Origin: Paramyrothecium sp. XJ0827
Taxonomy: Eukaryota; Ascomycota; Sordariomycetes; Hypocreales; Stachybotryaceae
Length of the DNA stretch: 64,000 bases
Direction of reading: 5' to 3'
Assembly (NCBI GenBank): GCA_020881915.1
Contig: JAJFPB010000010.1
Coordinates: 310,001-374,000 of the forward strand
Shown here one piece after another: positions 1 to 13,121 of the stretch. The position numbers were made by a program, and so were the translations under genes. A model generated the notes under the pieces. That model did not search any database. It was not told the DNA's origin and worked only from the letters and a program-made list of their open reading frames with translations. How positions within the stretch are numbered: position 1 is the first letter of the stretch; the number at the start of each line of letters is the position of its first letter.

Positions 1-2420
1 ATGATGTAGTCCCTTAATCTGGGGGTGTTATATATTTGGCGAATTATCTAGCATATTTTCTAGATACTAGGGTATCCCATTAGGGGGTACTTATAGTATA
101 CGCGGATAACTTCTTTCAAGTATCCTTCGGGTGGCGCCTAGATTTTTCTATTATAGGCATTATAATCTAGCTATAGATCTTCTAGGTAGATATGTTCGCT
201 AGAGGGTACTTTATGTCCTTGTGCTAGCTTGTTATATTCTATGATCTTTTATTTAAGTTCTAGGTTAGGTTCTATTATTATTTCTAGCTTTTTAAGTTTA
301 TATAGCTTGTAGTTACTGGTTTTTTTATTTATTATAAATACTTAGCCCGTAGCTTTTAGTATTTCCTATTTGTAGTTGCTTCATTAACTTAGAGCATTGG
401 CTCTTCTATTTTCCGATCCTTTTCTATAAATAATTTCTACATTGAGTTCTAATAATATTTTATAGTAATGCACTTATTAAGCTATTAAGGTTTAGGTTAT
501 AGCAAAGTAAGAGATATTCTTGTGGTCCATATAGATTTTGATCCTGTGGTTACTTCCTATAATATAATATTAAAATTCCTTAATAGCTTCGACTATTGCC
601 ATGAATTCTTTGTTATAGATGGGGTATTAGAGCGGTGGTCCGCTGAGCTTCTTCAACCAAAATACTATAGGTTTTAGTATCCCGTCTTTGCCTTATTACC
701 TAATAGTAGCGCTAAGTGCGAAGTCTAATGCATTGGTTTCTAGTTTAACTACCTTGTTGGGGTCGAATGTAGTAAGGACTGGTTCTTCAGTAATAAGCTT
801 CTTGATTTCTTTAAATACTTATTGGGCTTCCTTGTTTTGGTCCTAGTTGAATTCTTATCCCTTTTTTGTAAAGTTAGTTAATGGTACTGCGATTTTACTA
901 AAGTTTTTAATAAATTGTTAGTAGTAATTAGTAAATCTAAGGAAGCTCTATATATCTTTTATGTTTTTTAGAGGTTCCTATTTATATACTACTGCGATTT
1001 TTCCTTTCTCCATTTAGATCTCATTAGGTCGGATAGTATATTTAAGGTAGTCTACCTCTTAGATATAGAAGCTGCTCTTTTTTGGTTTAACTAGTAAGTT
1101 AATATCCTAGAGTGCCTTGAGTACCTTGTAGATATATTCTCTATATTACTCCTTATTATCTAAAAAAATAAGAATATTATTAAGGTATATAACCACGAAG
1201 TTATCTATATATTCCCTTAAGATATAATTAATTATTCTTTAGAATATTGCTAGTACATTAGTTAGTCCGAAAGGCATAACTAGGTACTTAAATAGGCTAA
1301 ATTTAGTATAAAACGCTATTTTCTATTCTTCTCCCTTTTTAACCCAAATTAGGTTATACGCTCCTTTTAGGTTAAGCGCAGTAAAGATTATTTTGCTATA
1401 TAGTTAATTATATATTTCCGCAATAAGTGGTAATGAGGTGCGGTCTTTTATAGTGATCTCGTTAAGTCATTAGTAATCTACTACCAATCGGAGTTTCCTA
1501 TTCTTTTTTAGTACAAATATAACTAGGTATCCTGCTAATGAGGTTAATCGCCAGATATATCCTTTTCTAAGGTTTTCCTTAATATATTCTTTTAATATCT
1601 GTAGTTCTTAGGTATTAAGGTTGTAGATTAGTAGGAAGTAGGTTTTCTTCCTATTAATGAGGCAGATTTTGTGGTCCTATTAAGAGTATTCCAGTAGTCC
1701 TAACTTGAACTCCTCCTGGAATAGTTTCTTGTAAATGTGGTATATTTCTAGGACATTCTTTATTCTTTCTCTAAGTTCTTCCCTCTTTATTTTAGGGTCT
1801 TCTTTTTACTAATTAAATAGGTTTTCTATTATCTGTTTTAGTACTTATTGTAGCTTCTTAAGGTATAAGGTTCCTTGGTTTGCATTGGCTTAGCTTTATT
1901 TATATTATAAACTAGGTTGTAGTGGTTCTCCCTTAATTACGGTGGCTTTTGCCGTACGATCCCTTCCGGTTTTATATTATTTACCTTACCTAGATAGTGG
2001 TTCGTGGCGAATATTTGCTTTCTCTCTTTTCTTCTGATCTTTAGGTTCCTATTCCGGTGTAAGTCCTAACTTATATACCTGGCCGGTAGTCCAGTTAATC
2101 TGTGGATTTTTGAATTTAAACTATAGTCTCCCAAGAAGAATAGATTTGCCACCTAGTAATATAATATTAAAGACTATTTCAAAAGTTATATTGCAACTAT
2201 AGAGCATTAGGGGGTATATTTCCTTATTAATAAACCCATTATTATATATAAGTAGTACCCCTTTAGCTAACTTTATAGTATAACTTCTTTTGCCTTTTCT
2301 CCTTTATAGTAGTTGGAGTTAGTTTACTAATCTAAAATCAATAAAACTTCAAGTCGCTCCGGAATCTAATTCCGCAATAGTTTTATATCTATTAATTATT
2401 ACCTTAATTATAATAGTCTT
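1..2420 (-). pseudogene. gypsy pol relic: protease, reverse transcriptase, RNase H
   Basis: Reading downwards on the minus strand there is an aspartic protease motif DSGAT at about 2347-2367, followed directly by TGA. Next comes a reverse transcriptase core with FKYLVMPFGLTN near 1259-1295 and the catalytic box near 1173-1188, which reads YLNN instead of YLDD. RNase H pieces follow: ETNALDFA near 715-745 (ETDASD in intact elements) and YMDHKNISYF near 510-540, then a KGSENRRANALS segment. The integrase should lie below position 1. The losses at catalytic Asp codons and the many stops show that the element is dead. Confidence 0.88.
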
Positions 2421-3849
2421 ATATACTGCCTTATTATAGTTTTAGATTACGCCAAGGGTCATTTAATTATTATACTTTGCCTATAGCCCTTTTACAAATA
2501 AGTATCTTTGTTTTTTACCTAGTTTATCCTAATAGGGATATTATTAATGTCCTATAGGGGTTTCTATTTTACTCTATTCCGGAGGTTTAGTATTTAGATT
2601 GTAGTAGTAAAATATCCATAGCAGAAGTTATCTAGTACATAGTACTTATTGTGCTATTTAATGCAGTATCCGGGGGTCCTTCCGTTTAGTTTCCTTTTTA
2701 GAAGGCAAGCCCATGCTAGGTGCCCTAATCGGTCCGCAATTGCTAGTAGTTGGTTATTTCTTCTATTGATCTTTTCTATATTACTGGTTATTACTAGGTA
2801 TCTAAAGTATACTCCCTTAGGCACATAGTATCTTCGGTGTTCTCCTTTATATTCTATTGGAGTAGTACTATTATAGAGGTTTAAAAATCTACGGAATCTT
2901 GCCTTCCTTTCTTCTTTATAGTAAAGGTATCCTGTGGGGCATTCCTAGTAGCTTTCTACCTAATATAGCTTAGCTTCCTCTGTTTTATCTAGCAGTCTGG
3001 CTTTATTTAGCTACTATTACTTAGTTTCCTGTAGGTTTTAGTAGCGCCGAAGCTTCTTGGTGGTATACTATTTGCAGTGGGTTATAAGGCAATCCCTTGC
3101 ATCTCATCTATTCTAGCATTCCTTTGGTTGGTGCGGGTCTCTCTATAGGACCGCAACCTTATATTATTTGTGCATTACTTCTTTGATCTAGAACTGAAGG
3201 TCCCTTGCGTTGTATGGTGGGATAATATTTTGTTCCCTTACTTTTATTGGGAAAGTTTTATTTTCTACCTTCTTATTAAGGTATATTGTACATAGGTACT
3301 ATAGGCATGAAATCTATATAATGCTATGGTATTATAGATGGTTAATGTCTATATGTAGGTTATTCTCTCTTTAGATTCTTGGTGGTTGTACATATATGGG
3401 GTTTAGCAGGGCTTCTTCCGTTGCAACTGCATAGATAAAGATATTTTCGTCTATGTGGGGGTCCCATTATAACTTCCCTACTTCCTATATTATATAGTTT
3501 ATTATTCTTTCTTTGGGATTATTGTCTAAATACTTCTGTCCTTCATCTAAGCTATCTAAGAATACGTTACTATCCTTATTTAATATTTCATTAATAATAG
3601 TATTAGAATCTTCGGGGCTTGGTATTTATTCCTATAGTTAGGTATCTAGGATTTCTTGTACGTAACTGCTTTCTATTATTTCCCTGGCTGCTTCCTTGGG
3701 GTTTCTTATGTATTAGCAGTCCCGTAAGTATATCCTATATCTATGGTCTTAATCTAGCTATAGTAATACGGTTTTGGTATATTGTATTATTTTAATGGTA
3801 TAAGTTATAGTGGTCTTGCCTAGCCATTGCTTGTTTTTGGTAACTGGGG

Positions 3850-5060
3850 TGAACCTTCCTTTTTTCTGGGGTCGGTCTCGCCTGGGCTATTAGCATTCTT
3901 GAGCGAAATGTCCTTTCTTGCTGCAGTTGTAGTAGGTAATGTCTGCTTTTTGGATTACTTCTAGCTTCATGGGGCCTAATTCGGTCCTATAGGAGGTATC
4001 CACTTGTTTTTATTGCTTTGAGTCGTTTGCATTATACTTGATGCATGGGGTGTTTTTGTATTATCCCTTCTCCCTTTTGCATTTAAAGTTGCGTTCGTTA
4101 ATCTCGATTGCTTTATATATATATTCTTCTAGTAAGTATTTAGGCCGTTTAACCTTAATGAGTTTATTCTTGATCTTCTCCTTGCACTTATTATAGAAGG
4201 TCTTTTTGTAGACTTCCTCGGTCTATTTTAACTTCGAAATAATCTATCTAAACTATACTGCGAAGCTAGTACATAACTTAGTTTGGGTTATTTTATTAAG
4301 GTCTCGCTCCGCTTCTCGGACTTTATCCGCAATACCGAAGGTCTTTTTAATGTATTCTTTAAACTTATTGAAGTTACAAAAGATTTTTTCTATATCTTCC
4401 TTGCATTTAATTATAGGTTTAGTAATGTAGTTATAGAGCGTAGGTTTAAACCAGGTAAGGGCATTACCCTTTAAGCTTTGGGCTGCAAACTCAACTTATT
4501 TTTCGTCCGTGACGAAGGTGTTAGGGAAGTATAGAAAGTAGGCTCTAAGTGCCATAAGGAATCCTTGGAGCTTATAAGGGCTCCTATTAAAGGATTCGGG
4601 CTTATGCGGCTTAATAACTGCGCCTGGTTCCCTCCTATGTTCCCTAGCGTCCTATGCATCCAGGAGCCTTCTGAACTAGGCCTTGGTGCTCTGGGTTGCA
4701 CGGAAATTAAGGTTGGTGGCCTTCTGTAGCTGCTGCTTAAGTTAGGCAATGGTGTTCTTAAGGTAGTTGACCTCGTAAGACCCAACTAATACTGCGGCTG
4801 CATTAGCTTAGACTTGATCGATTTTAGTTACGAGGATCTGGACTTATTACTTAAGTATTTCGATCTCTTGGTCCTTTTTGTTATTGGAGTTGTTATTAGA
4901 CTCTTCATCTAGGTCCCTTATCTTGATGTTATCCCCGGAGGGGGTCTCAGATGGTATTCCTTCGACTCTGCCCTTGCCTTTAGCAGTAGGTGCAGAGGGC
5001 TTGGAACTTTCTCCTGCTATTATAAGTATTGCTTCGAGGAAACAGCATACCTTGGAATAA
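3850..5060 (-). pseudogene. gypsy gag relic with zinc knuckle
   Basis: The minus strand around 4445-4489 encodes a capsid-like stretch reading AAQSLKGNALTWFKP, which resembles the gypsy gag motif that normally ends in ALxWxxP. At 3893-3936 a nucleocapsid knuckle reads YNCSKKGHFAQEC. The expected form is CX2CX4HX4C, and the first Cys has become Tyr, consistent with one G-to-A change. Frames are broken by stops throughout, so no Gag protein is expected. The outer limits are approximate. Confidence 0.75.
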
Positions 5061-5339
5061 GAGCTATTAATATGTAATAACCGGGCCTGGACCTAAGTGC
5101 AGGGTAGGTGGTTTTGTGGTTTGTTATTTAATGTAGGGAACGGGATTCCCTTCTGAAGCAATAGATCACTTATTACTAGTCTATAAGACTTCTTCTCTAG
5201 AAGCTAGTTAAAGGATATCTTGGGGACTATATATTATTAATAGCTAGTAGGTTCTAGTCTCGATATAATGTGCAGAACCTCCTATCTATATATATGGTTC
5301 TCTGCCTCTGGAGCGCTAGATCACCTATTAGTTATGATC

Positions 5340-5684
5340 CAATAGTTCTTACTAGATTATAGTAAGGCCGTAATCTATTAATCCGTGCTGGTGGGTTTCC
5401 TGTAGCTCCTTTGTTATTTATAGGAATCTTCTTCTATGTAGGTCCCTATCCTTATTAGATATTTTTCCTGTTCCTATCCTTTTGTTCCTAGCCTTTTATT
5501 CCTGGCCCTTCTTTTGTACTAATATCTAATTTAGGCTAGTACATTGGGGCTGGCCCGTGGGTTATGCTAGTAGCGCGGGGGCTAGCCTTTCCTGAGGCTA
5601 GTAGCCCGAGGCTGGTACGGTGTTTATGTGTTATGTTATGTGATATTCTACGGCTTAGTTATGATCTTGGGTCAGGTCGTGACA
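5340..5684 (-). repeat. 5' LTR of the gypsy element (inner edge uncertain)
   Basis: On the minus strand the element begins at 5684 with TGTCACGACCTGACCC, a TG-starting terminus of the kind common in fungal gypsy LTRs. The less AT-mutated stretch below it (about 5500-5684) keeps some GC-rich blocks, including repeated GGCTAG and GCTAGTAG words. The inner LTR end and the primer-binding site could not be resolved, because the second LTR is outside the window and the sequence is mutated. Confidence 0.45.
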
Positions 5685-6900
<1,216 letters not shown>

Positions 6901-6916
6901 AGCAACTACATGCTAG

Positions 6917-7761
6917 CGCACAGACGGCTGGGACATCAGCAAGGGTCCGGATCTCAATGTTGCAGAGCTTTCTCAACGTCTTATCCCAGGTGAATTCTCC
7001 AAGACATTGGCAAGGAGACTCACTCGCTCTCTGGCAGGGGTTGAGCCTGAGGTTATGAGTGTACTCTATTTGTTATATACATAAAGGCGGGACAGGCCTT
7101 CTGAATCTTCTCTTCGACAGGAAAGATGGTGCTGAATACTTGAGAAACCGCCAAGACTAGCCCTCAACTGTTCCCGACGACTAGGTATGGCCGCTCACTG
7201 CGCCACTCACTAACAATTCGAACCTGGACAGGCAATCGGCAGTTTGCTGCGCGACTTGTTCAGAAACTCGACCCGAAACGTATAAAGCTCTCCACTCCGG
7301 TGCTAAAGATTAACCAAGAGGGCGATGACGTCCTTGTAGAGACCAAAGATGGCGCCTTGTACCAGACCAACAAAGCAATCATCGCTGTCCCCATCAAGCT
7401 CTACGACCTGATTCAATTCAGTCCCGCGCTTCCGGATCCCAAACAGGCTTTCAGCTCTACTACTCTAGGCGACTACTCCAAGCCATTTTTGACATTTTTG
7501 GAGCCTTGATGGTTGCCAGCAAACCTCTCTGGGGTTTTCGGCTCCGACGGTCCCGGGCTGATCTCCTTTACCCGAGACACAAGCTCTTACGAAGACGGTC
7601 AATACGGCATAACTTGTTTCCACGCGGGAGAGCAAGGGAGGATTTGGAGCTCTCAGTCTGGAAGGGTTCGGCCAGAGCAAGTTCCGGAGCAGTTTCGCTT
7701 GGTCTTTGGAAGAGTTGTCGCTAGTATCCCAAAGCCAATGCGCATCATTGAGCAAAATTAG
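6917..7761 (+). pseudogene. flavin amine oxidase (monoamine oxidase family) relic
   Basis: Broken frames match the middle of a fungal MAO-type flavin amine oxidase. A first piece (6917-7060) reads LSQRLIPGEFSKTLARRL and then EPEVMSVLYLLY. After a frameshift comes GGTGLLNLLFDRKDGAEYLR. After a probable intron, a long piece from about 7230 contains FAARLVQKLDPKRIKLSTP, AIIAVPIKLYDLIQF and GVFGSDGPGLISFTRD. There are stops near 7076, 7158 and 7507. The N-terminal FAD Rossmann fold and the C-terminal FAD-binding segment (FAGTE-type) are both absent. The left end abuts the AT-rich repeat block, so the gene appears truncated as well as mutated. Confidence 0.8.
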
Positions 7762-7868
7762 AACGCAGATCCGTGGGTACGGGGAGCACCGTCTTCGGTG
7801 ATGAAAAGTTTATTACTTACTTATCTTTTATATTTTACATTTATCCTTCTAAGAAAACCTTTTGTACA

Positions 7869-9431
7869 TTACTTATAAGTAAAAACCTTCTGTTCTATCC
7901 ATCGCGCCAATCTTACACATTTCTGATCCACGAACCTCATAAATAAGTCGCTCACCCAAAACACCGGAATTGATATAATGACGAGGCCAATCACCCACAC
8001 AGCAAGCCTCCCCCACATGTCCGCTTCCTTTTTACCGCCCATCTGCTTCCATAGATAAGGCATCACCCTAGGATGGACTACCTTGAGTACCGGACCGTGG
8101 CAAATGTAGAGGGCGTAGCTAACGTCGCCAAGGTACTGCGCCAAGCCCGTGTTAAACACGCGCCGAAAGGGCTCTATCTGTTGCAGCGCCAGGACGATCT
8201 GGACAGCACCAATGGCGTACCAGATGAAGATCGGCCACGACTGCCCCTTGCTAGCGTACGGCTCCGGCGTATGGCGCAGTAGCATCGCAATAAATGGCGT
8301 CTCTCCCCATTTTTCACGCGGCCAGCCAGCGACATATAGGGCAAATATCAAGTTCGCAATAAGCAAGGCCTGAAAAAGCAGTTTGGCTATCCGCGCTGCA
8401 AAAGTGGACGATGCGAATGGAGAGACGCCGGGTATCTGCATGGCGCTGCCATTTTCAGAGTCCGTTGATTTCCTGGCGTCTTGGATGATTTGGATCTCGG
8501 CAAGGAAGACGCCCGCAAGAAATTCCCATCCAGCGTAATGACCCTGCCGGAGAAAGTAGGATGCAATGCCGACTATACAGGTCAGACGGGTGGTTGCGTT
8601 CGTGCGACTCAAGCCAATAATAATAATGAAAAGGAGCATAGAGAAGGACATCTCAATAGGAATAGTCCACAGATGAGTGTCGTACTTCGGAATCTTTGGT
8701 GAGTCCCAGGCCCATACAAGGCCCAAAAAGAACTCTACCTCCTTCCACCAGTCTTGGAACTGCCCATAGAGTGTATGGTGAGTTTTGACGGCAATGAGAC
8801 CGTAGTAACGTAGAAACGCGATGGCAAAAATCGACACCAAAGGCGGGAGGAAAAGACGAAAGCCGCGTCGAAAGATACTACTGGCGAGGGTGTCCTGGAG
8901 GGCCTCAAATTGGTGCGCACGTATCTGCTTGAGAGGCTTATAGGCGAGTACAAAGCCGGATATGACGAAGAATATATGTACCATGGGCTTCCCAGCTATG
9001 ATGACACGCACGAAAGGGAGCTGCAGGGGCGACGAAGCCGCCTCGTCCCCATCCATCTTGACGCCGTAGGACATCAGGAGCCCCTTGTGGGTGTCATCGG
9101 TGAAATGGAAAAAGAACACAATAAGTGATGCAACGCCGCGAAGCCCGTCGAGCCAAGATGTGGGGTGCATGCGTCGCGGCTTTTGTAGGTCGCGGCGTAT
9201 CGAGTCCTGTATGAATGAAGGGAGCAGGCAAAACCCGATGGCAAGGAAATGGCTGTAGGAAATCGGTCTCCAAAGCTTTCCCTGTGTGGGAGGTATATCA
9301 ACCCTGTCGGGACAGCAAATCTCAGCATCCGAGGGGGTTGACAGCTGTATGTAAGAGTGCGCAGAATGAGTCCCCCGGTGTAGTAGCGCAACCCAAGCCC
9401 TTTGGGCACTACGGGAGGCTGCAGAAAACAT
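7869..9431 (-). CDS. acyltransferase 3 family membrane protein
   Basis: A 520-aa intronless frame. The start is the first ATG of the frame at 9431. After about 90 residues comes WLDGLRGVASLIVFFFHF, the typical opening of acyltransferase family 3 (PF01757), with the conserved His in the first membrane segment. Roughly ten hydrophobic segments follow, including VHIFFVISGFVLAYKP, LWTIPIEMSFSMLLFIIII and YLGDVSYALYICHGPVLKVVHP. Family members move acyl groups onto sugars, peptides or small molecules at membranes, and in fungi often sit in secondary-metabolite clusters. It is the only intact gene between the retroelement and 17 kb, flanked by amine-oxidase and NRPS relics. The acyl acceptor cannot be predicted. 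Confidence 0.88.
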   Translation of the reverse strand: MFSAASRSAQRAWVALLHRGTHSAHSYIQLSTPSDAEICCPDRVDIPPTQGKLWRPISYSHFLAIGFCLLPSFIQDSIRRDLQKPRRMHPTSWLDGLRGVASLIVFFFHFTDDTHKGLLMSYGVKMDGDEAASSPLQLPFVRVIIAGKPMVHIFFVISGFVLAYKPLKQIRAHQFEALQDTLASSIFRRGFRLFLPPLVSIFAIAFLRYYGLIAVKTHHTLYGQFQDWWKEVEFFLGLVWAWDSPKIPKYDTHLWTIPIEMSFSMLLFIIIIGLSRTNATTRLTCIVGIASYFLRQGHYAGWEFLAGVFLAEIQIIQDARKSTDSENGSAMQIPGVSPFASSTFAARIAKLLFQALLIANLIFALYVAGWPREKWGETPFIAMLLRHTPEPYASKGQSWPIFIWYAIGAVQIVLALQQIEPFRRVFNTGLAQYLGDVSYALYICHGPVLKVVHPRVMPYLWKQMGGKKEADMWGRLAVWVIGLVIISIPVFWVSDLFMRFVDQKCVRLARWIEQKVFTYK

Positions 9432-9699
9432 GTTACCAGTGGTCAACACCGGGGGATGGACCGAAGATGTTGCAAGAGTCGTCTGTGCTTGATGTCGAAG
9501 TCAGAAGTTTGTTCAACGACAAACGAGCGCTTGCTCGGTGCATCGGTTGCCTCGAATGGCAATGGAAAGAATGAAAGGACGAGATAAAAGTAAGTACGCT
9601 GTCAGAACAAAAAGCCCAAAACCGGGCAGAGAAAATCGCGTCTTGAGTAAACTAGACCATAGCGCGCACGCGCGTCATGATCGGCACAGCCCCTTAATA

Positions 9700-10100
9700 T
9701 AGTAAAACCTGGTTAGCCCCTGACTGCCCGAACTAGTGGTTTGACCATTGACTGCCGAACTAGAAGGAGATCGGCACCATCGAAATGCAGGTACTCTGTA
9801 AAATGGTTACTGTAGATGGTGGCAAGGGTATTTGGGCGGGGTTATTTGTATGGACTACCTAAGAAAGATACTTAAGAAAAGGGCTTTTCAAGGTACTATG
9901 TAGCTTATTAATATTAGATCTCGGAGTTATCTCACTCTCTTGAATTAGGTATGTATAGCTTTATTAGCTGAAAATTGTCAGAAACAAGGTCATGGAACAT
10001 GAGTATGTAGGTACCCCCTTGTAGTGGCGCCCTTCGGCTAAATTATTCCTATAAAGCGATTGTTTCGGTAGTGGGGTGTGCTAATAACCAGGTTTAACTG
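9700..10100. mobile_element. 401-bp MITE-like element with terminal inverted repeats and TA target sites
   Basis: The left end reads TAGTAAAACCTGGTTA and the reverse complement of the right end reads CAGTTAAACCTGGTTA, a 14/16 match. Both ends are bounded by the dinucleotide TA (9698-9699 and 10101-10102), as expected for a Tc1/mariner/pogo-type insertion. There is no coding frame inside. Near the left end GACTGCC(C)GAACTAG occurs twice (about 9721-9735 and 9751-9765). The small size, TIRs and TA flanks fit a non-autonomous DNA transposon. Confidence 0.7.
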
Positions 10101-10189
10101 TACTTAGTATTTAACTCTAATTAAGTGGGCTCGCGGCACTTAGACTCTGGGAACAGCTAGTCCAATGCGAGGCTGGCCCGCCCAGATGA

Positions 10190-12740
10190 GCTTTTCATGG
10201 TGAGATGGAGGATGAGACGGTTCAAGAAGTATCACAGTCCAGCCCGTCTTAGCTGTGGGAACGAGCTTAAAAACCGTTCAGTGAGAGTTGCCAAAACACC
10301 ATGGCACTTCATCATAGCCAGTGCGTTGGGTGCCAGAGCGACCTGTTCCGCGAAAACTGTGGGAACAGATCTCCCAGCCGTAGGTATTGGATCAGTGTGT
10401 AAGCTTGCCAGCTCTTCACTGTCCGCTGGACTGAACACGTGCAAGTCGCGGACAAGCTTATCAAATGAGACTTCGCACAAGCTGACGAATAATATGATCA
10501 AATGCTGCATGTCGCGCTTCGTTTGGTGCAAGGCATGACATTGGGGTCATAAGACGTGAGCATGTGCACAGCGCCACGATCAATGGTACATTCAACGGCT
10601 AGCGCATGAGAAAGAAACAAGCCCGTGCCCGTCTACCAAACTTAGCTCTTGCAGGCCAAGACGATCAGAGTGAGCAGAATCAGCACGGTGTATCACAATC
10701 AAGTTCGTTGCATCGCATGATGCCCTAAGTCCACGCTGAGACCACGGATTTGTTGAAGGCCTACCTGCTTGTAGGGAATGAGATCCAAGCTTCGGATTGG
10801 ATTATTGATAGGAAAATGCCAATGGTGGTGGTTGGCTCCCCGCGAATGCGGTAAGGTAGAGTTATTATGGTGAGGCCGAACATCTCAGCAACGTCAGGGA
10901 TTGAGACATTTCATCCAGATTGGGTAATATTGGACATAACGTCCGAGTTACCGCTATCCACAAATGATGAGAGAAATAACGCTTAGGCAGCTCTGGACTC
11001 AGGTCGGCAGTGTGAGAAATGCTCTCTGAAGCGTCCGCTTGAGAGAACGAAGGCAAGGTGGATGGAGGCCGTGAGAAGACAGTAAGAGCCACCCCTACTA
11101 GACTCTCGTGCCAGAAATCGTCTACTGCTGGGGCGTTCATATGAAGCAGGTGTCCAACAAAGGCACTGAATGGGGGGCGAGAAGCTAATGATGTTGCATA
11201 ATATAACTCTTCCAACTCTCTCCAGAGAGGGGCATCGTCCAAGCATCGTATGCGGAGTGATGTGCGGTTATAGGAAGCATGCTCGGTCTGAATCGTCGCC
11301 GACATCGTTGCATTGATCTGCTCTTCTCCAACTGACCCACCTTCGTGTGTGGCAACCTCTGTAAATAAGTCTCCAGGTCTGGGTCATGGATGCGTGACAC
11401 AGATTGAGCCTCCTTTACAACCACTTCACATGTGCCCCATGACGTGGTGGGGATAATGCGTGTTCGCAAGACCGGGTGTCGCTGGATTAGTGACTTAATA
11501 GCATCAACGAATCGATCAGTATCGACAGTATTGGGAATGCGGCGCGCCTCCTTGTTGATGTAAGAACTTTTTGGCTCATTATAATCGCTAGAAGTCCTTC
11601 TAGCGGAGTTTTCGGGTAAATGTCCTCCACGATGTCTCAGGTCAACTGCGGCGTCTGCTCCAGCTCTACTAGGAAGGCGTCCAGCCCCGAGTGTGCATCC
11701 AGCAGAGAGAAGGGCTGGACATTAGGACTGGAAATATGTTGAGTGAGAGCCTTGCTATCATCGATTTCTGCCTGAATTCTCTGGGCCATATTTGATAATT
11801 GGGGATAGAGGAAAACATCTTTGGCGGACAGGAGGAGCTGTTCCTCCCGGACTGCTCAACTAACCGGTCAGGGAATCACCTCCGAGCTGTATGAAACTAT
11901 CCCCAGCACCAACCTGGTTCCGTGCGACACCCAGTATCTGGATCCAGTGGTTTTGTAGAATGTGTTCAGTCGCGGATGATGGTGGACGTGGCTCAGTGCG
12001 ATGGCGCGCAGTGTATTCAGCGCGTGGCTTCGAGCTCACACCAATATTCATGAGACGCAGTGCTTTGCGGTCAATCTTCCCATTTGGATTCGTCGGAAAA
12101 AATGGGATTGGGATATATAGCGGGGGTACCATGTGCGCTTCAATCGGGTGAGAAGCTGGTCTCTGACGTCCAGCGAGGTTCTCAGCGCTGTCGGCGGGAG
12201 CAGTAAAGGAGATGTAGGTGAGGCATCTTTCTCACGTTGAGCCCGAGTTGGTCGGAAGCATACTACAAGCTCATTCCAGCCATTCTCACCGTCTTGAAGA
12301 ATATCGACAATAATACAAGTGGCTCAGTAAGAGCATTGCGGACGTGATGTTCAATCTCTGCAATTGTACACCCGTTGGCCATCAATTTTCATCGGTATGT
12401 CTTTGCAGCCCACGTAGACAAGTTCCTCATCATCCTAGTAGCGAACTAGATCCCCTGGTTTGTAAAATCGCCGAGTTTCGAGGTGGTGGGAATTCAGTTG
12501 TTATACCCAGGCAGTGTCTGTTGTGAACCACTCGGCTGTTATCAGGGGATCCTTGATGCAACCTCAGTCGGGACTGGGCCTTTAATGAGTCGCTCGCCAA
12601 TTGCACCGGCTGCAGTGGCTGCAGTGGCTGCGTTCAGTTTGTTGTGTTCGTCCGCGCGAACAACCCAAAATGTACCTCTTGGCAATGAGCTTTCAATGTT
12701 GAGATGCATCATCGCCTGCTACATAAACCATAACCAATGT
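10190..12740 (-). pseudogene. nonribosomal peptide synthetase relic: A(partial)-T-C-A(partial)
   Basis: On the minus strand, starting at about 12740, the second half of an adenylation domain can be read: WVV, GERLIKGP, YKPGDLVRY, KDIPMKIDGQRVY (A8) and NPNGKIDRKALR (A10, near 12060-12100). A carrier domain follows with LGGDSL at about 11870-11885. Next come linker and condensation-domain pieces: AKDVFLYPQLSNMAQRIQ, VEDIYPKTPLEGLL, LRTRIIPTTSW and a FSAFVGHLL...DFWHESL block (10990-11180). The beginning of the next adenylation domain appears at 10232-10500 (FSPADSEELASLHTDP, VFAEQVALAPNALAM). Stops and frameshifts are frequent and both outer ends are missing. Confidence 0.85.
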
Positions 12741-13121
12741 CACTATCTCTATACCTGCTTGGTGAGCCATGACCCCGTTAACCGTAAAGTAGGCGAGTCT
12801 TACTCGAGATATCAAGTAGCTTAGAAATGATTGATGAATTCAAACGATATTTTTCTGATGGCGAGACCGCTACGGAGCTATTTGTACTTCTTATTCTTAC
12901 ACATCTCATTGGGCAAGATCTTTGAAAGTAACATGGCTTAAGACTCCGCACTGCCAAGGAGATAAGAGTAGGCAACCAAATACATGCCTCACAGCCCCGC
13001 ACTATATGCTGCCCTCCTCCAGAGATAACAGTTCGTGGCGTAATCTCCTTGATCGAGATATTAAACGACAATCTCAGACTGATCATTCAATTATAAAGGA
13101 AGTCATTGCCATTCTCCAATC
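12741..13121. other. gap between NRPS relic and HET relic
   Basis: No supportable gene. It may hold further unrecognisable adenylation-domain sequence on the minus strand and the former promoter of the HET gene on the plus strand. Confidence 0.5.

Larger units (their letters stand above)
1..5684 (-). mobile_element. RIP-degraded Ty3/gypsy LTR retrotransposon (partial)
   Basis: Read on the minus strand, gag, protease, reverse transcriptase and RNase H pieces appear in gypsy order, starting from an LTR end at 5684. The integrase end lies outside the window. No long frame survives. Several key residues differ in the way G-to-A changes on the coding strand would produce: YLDD reads YLNN, the first zinc-knuckle Cys reads Tyr, and a codon after the DSGAT protease motif is TGA. 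The stretch is very AT-rich and TA-rich, which fits RIP. The classification is firm; a family name cannot be given without a search. Confidence 0.9.

Noticed and set aside
4471..4785. 104-codon minus-strand frame inside the retroelement
   Set aside because: It is in a different frame from the recognisable gag segment and has no motif; a chance opening in mutated DNA.
7869..9449. Upstream GTG start at 9449 for the acyltransferase
   Set aside because: Nuclear fungal genes rarely start at GTG; the in-frame ATG at 9431 is adequate.
12600..12640. Short GCTGCAGTG repeats as a possible minisatellite
   Set aside because: Only about three 9-bp units within the NRPS relic; they fall in an Ala/Thr-rich coding remnant.
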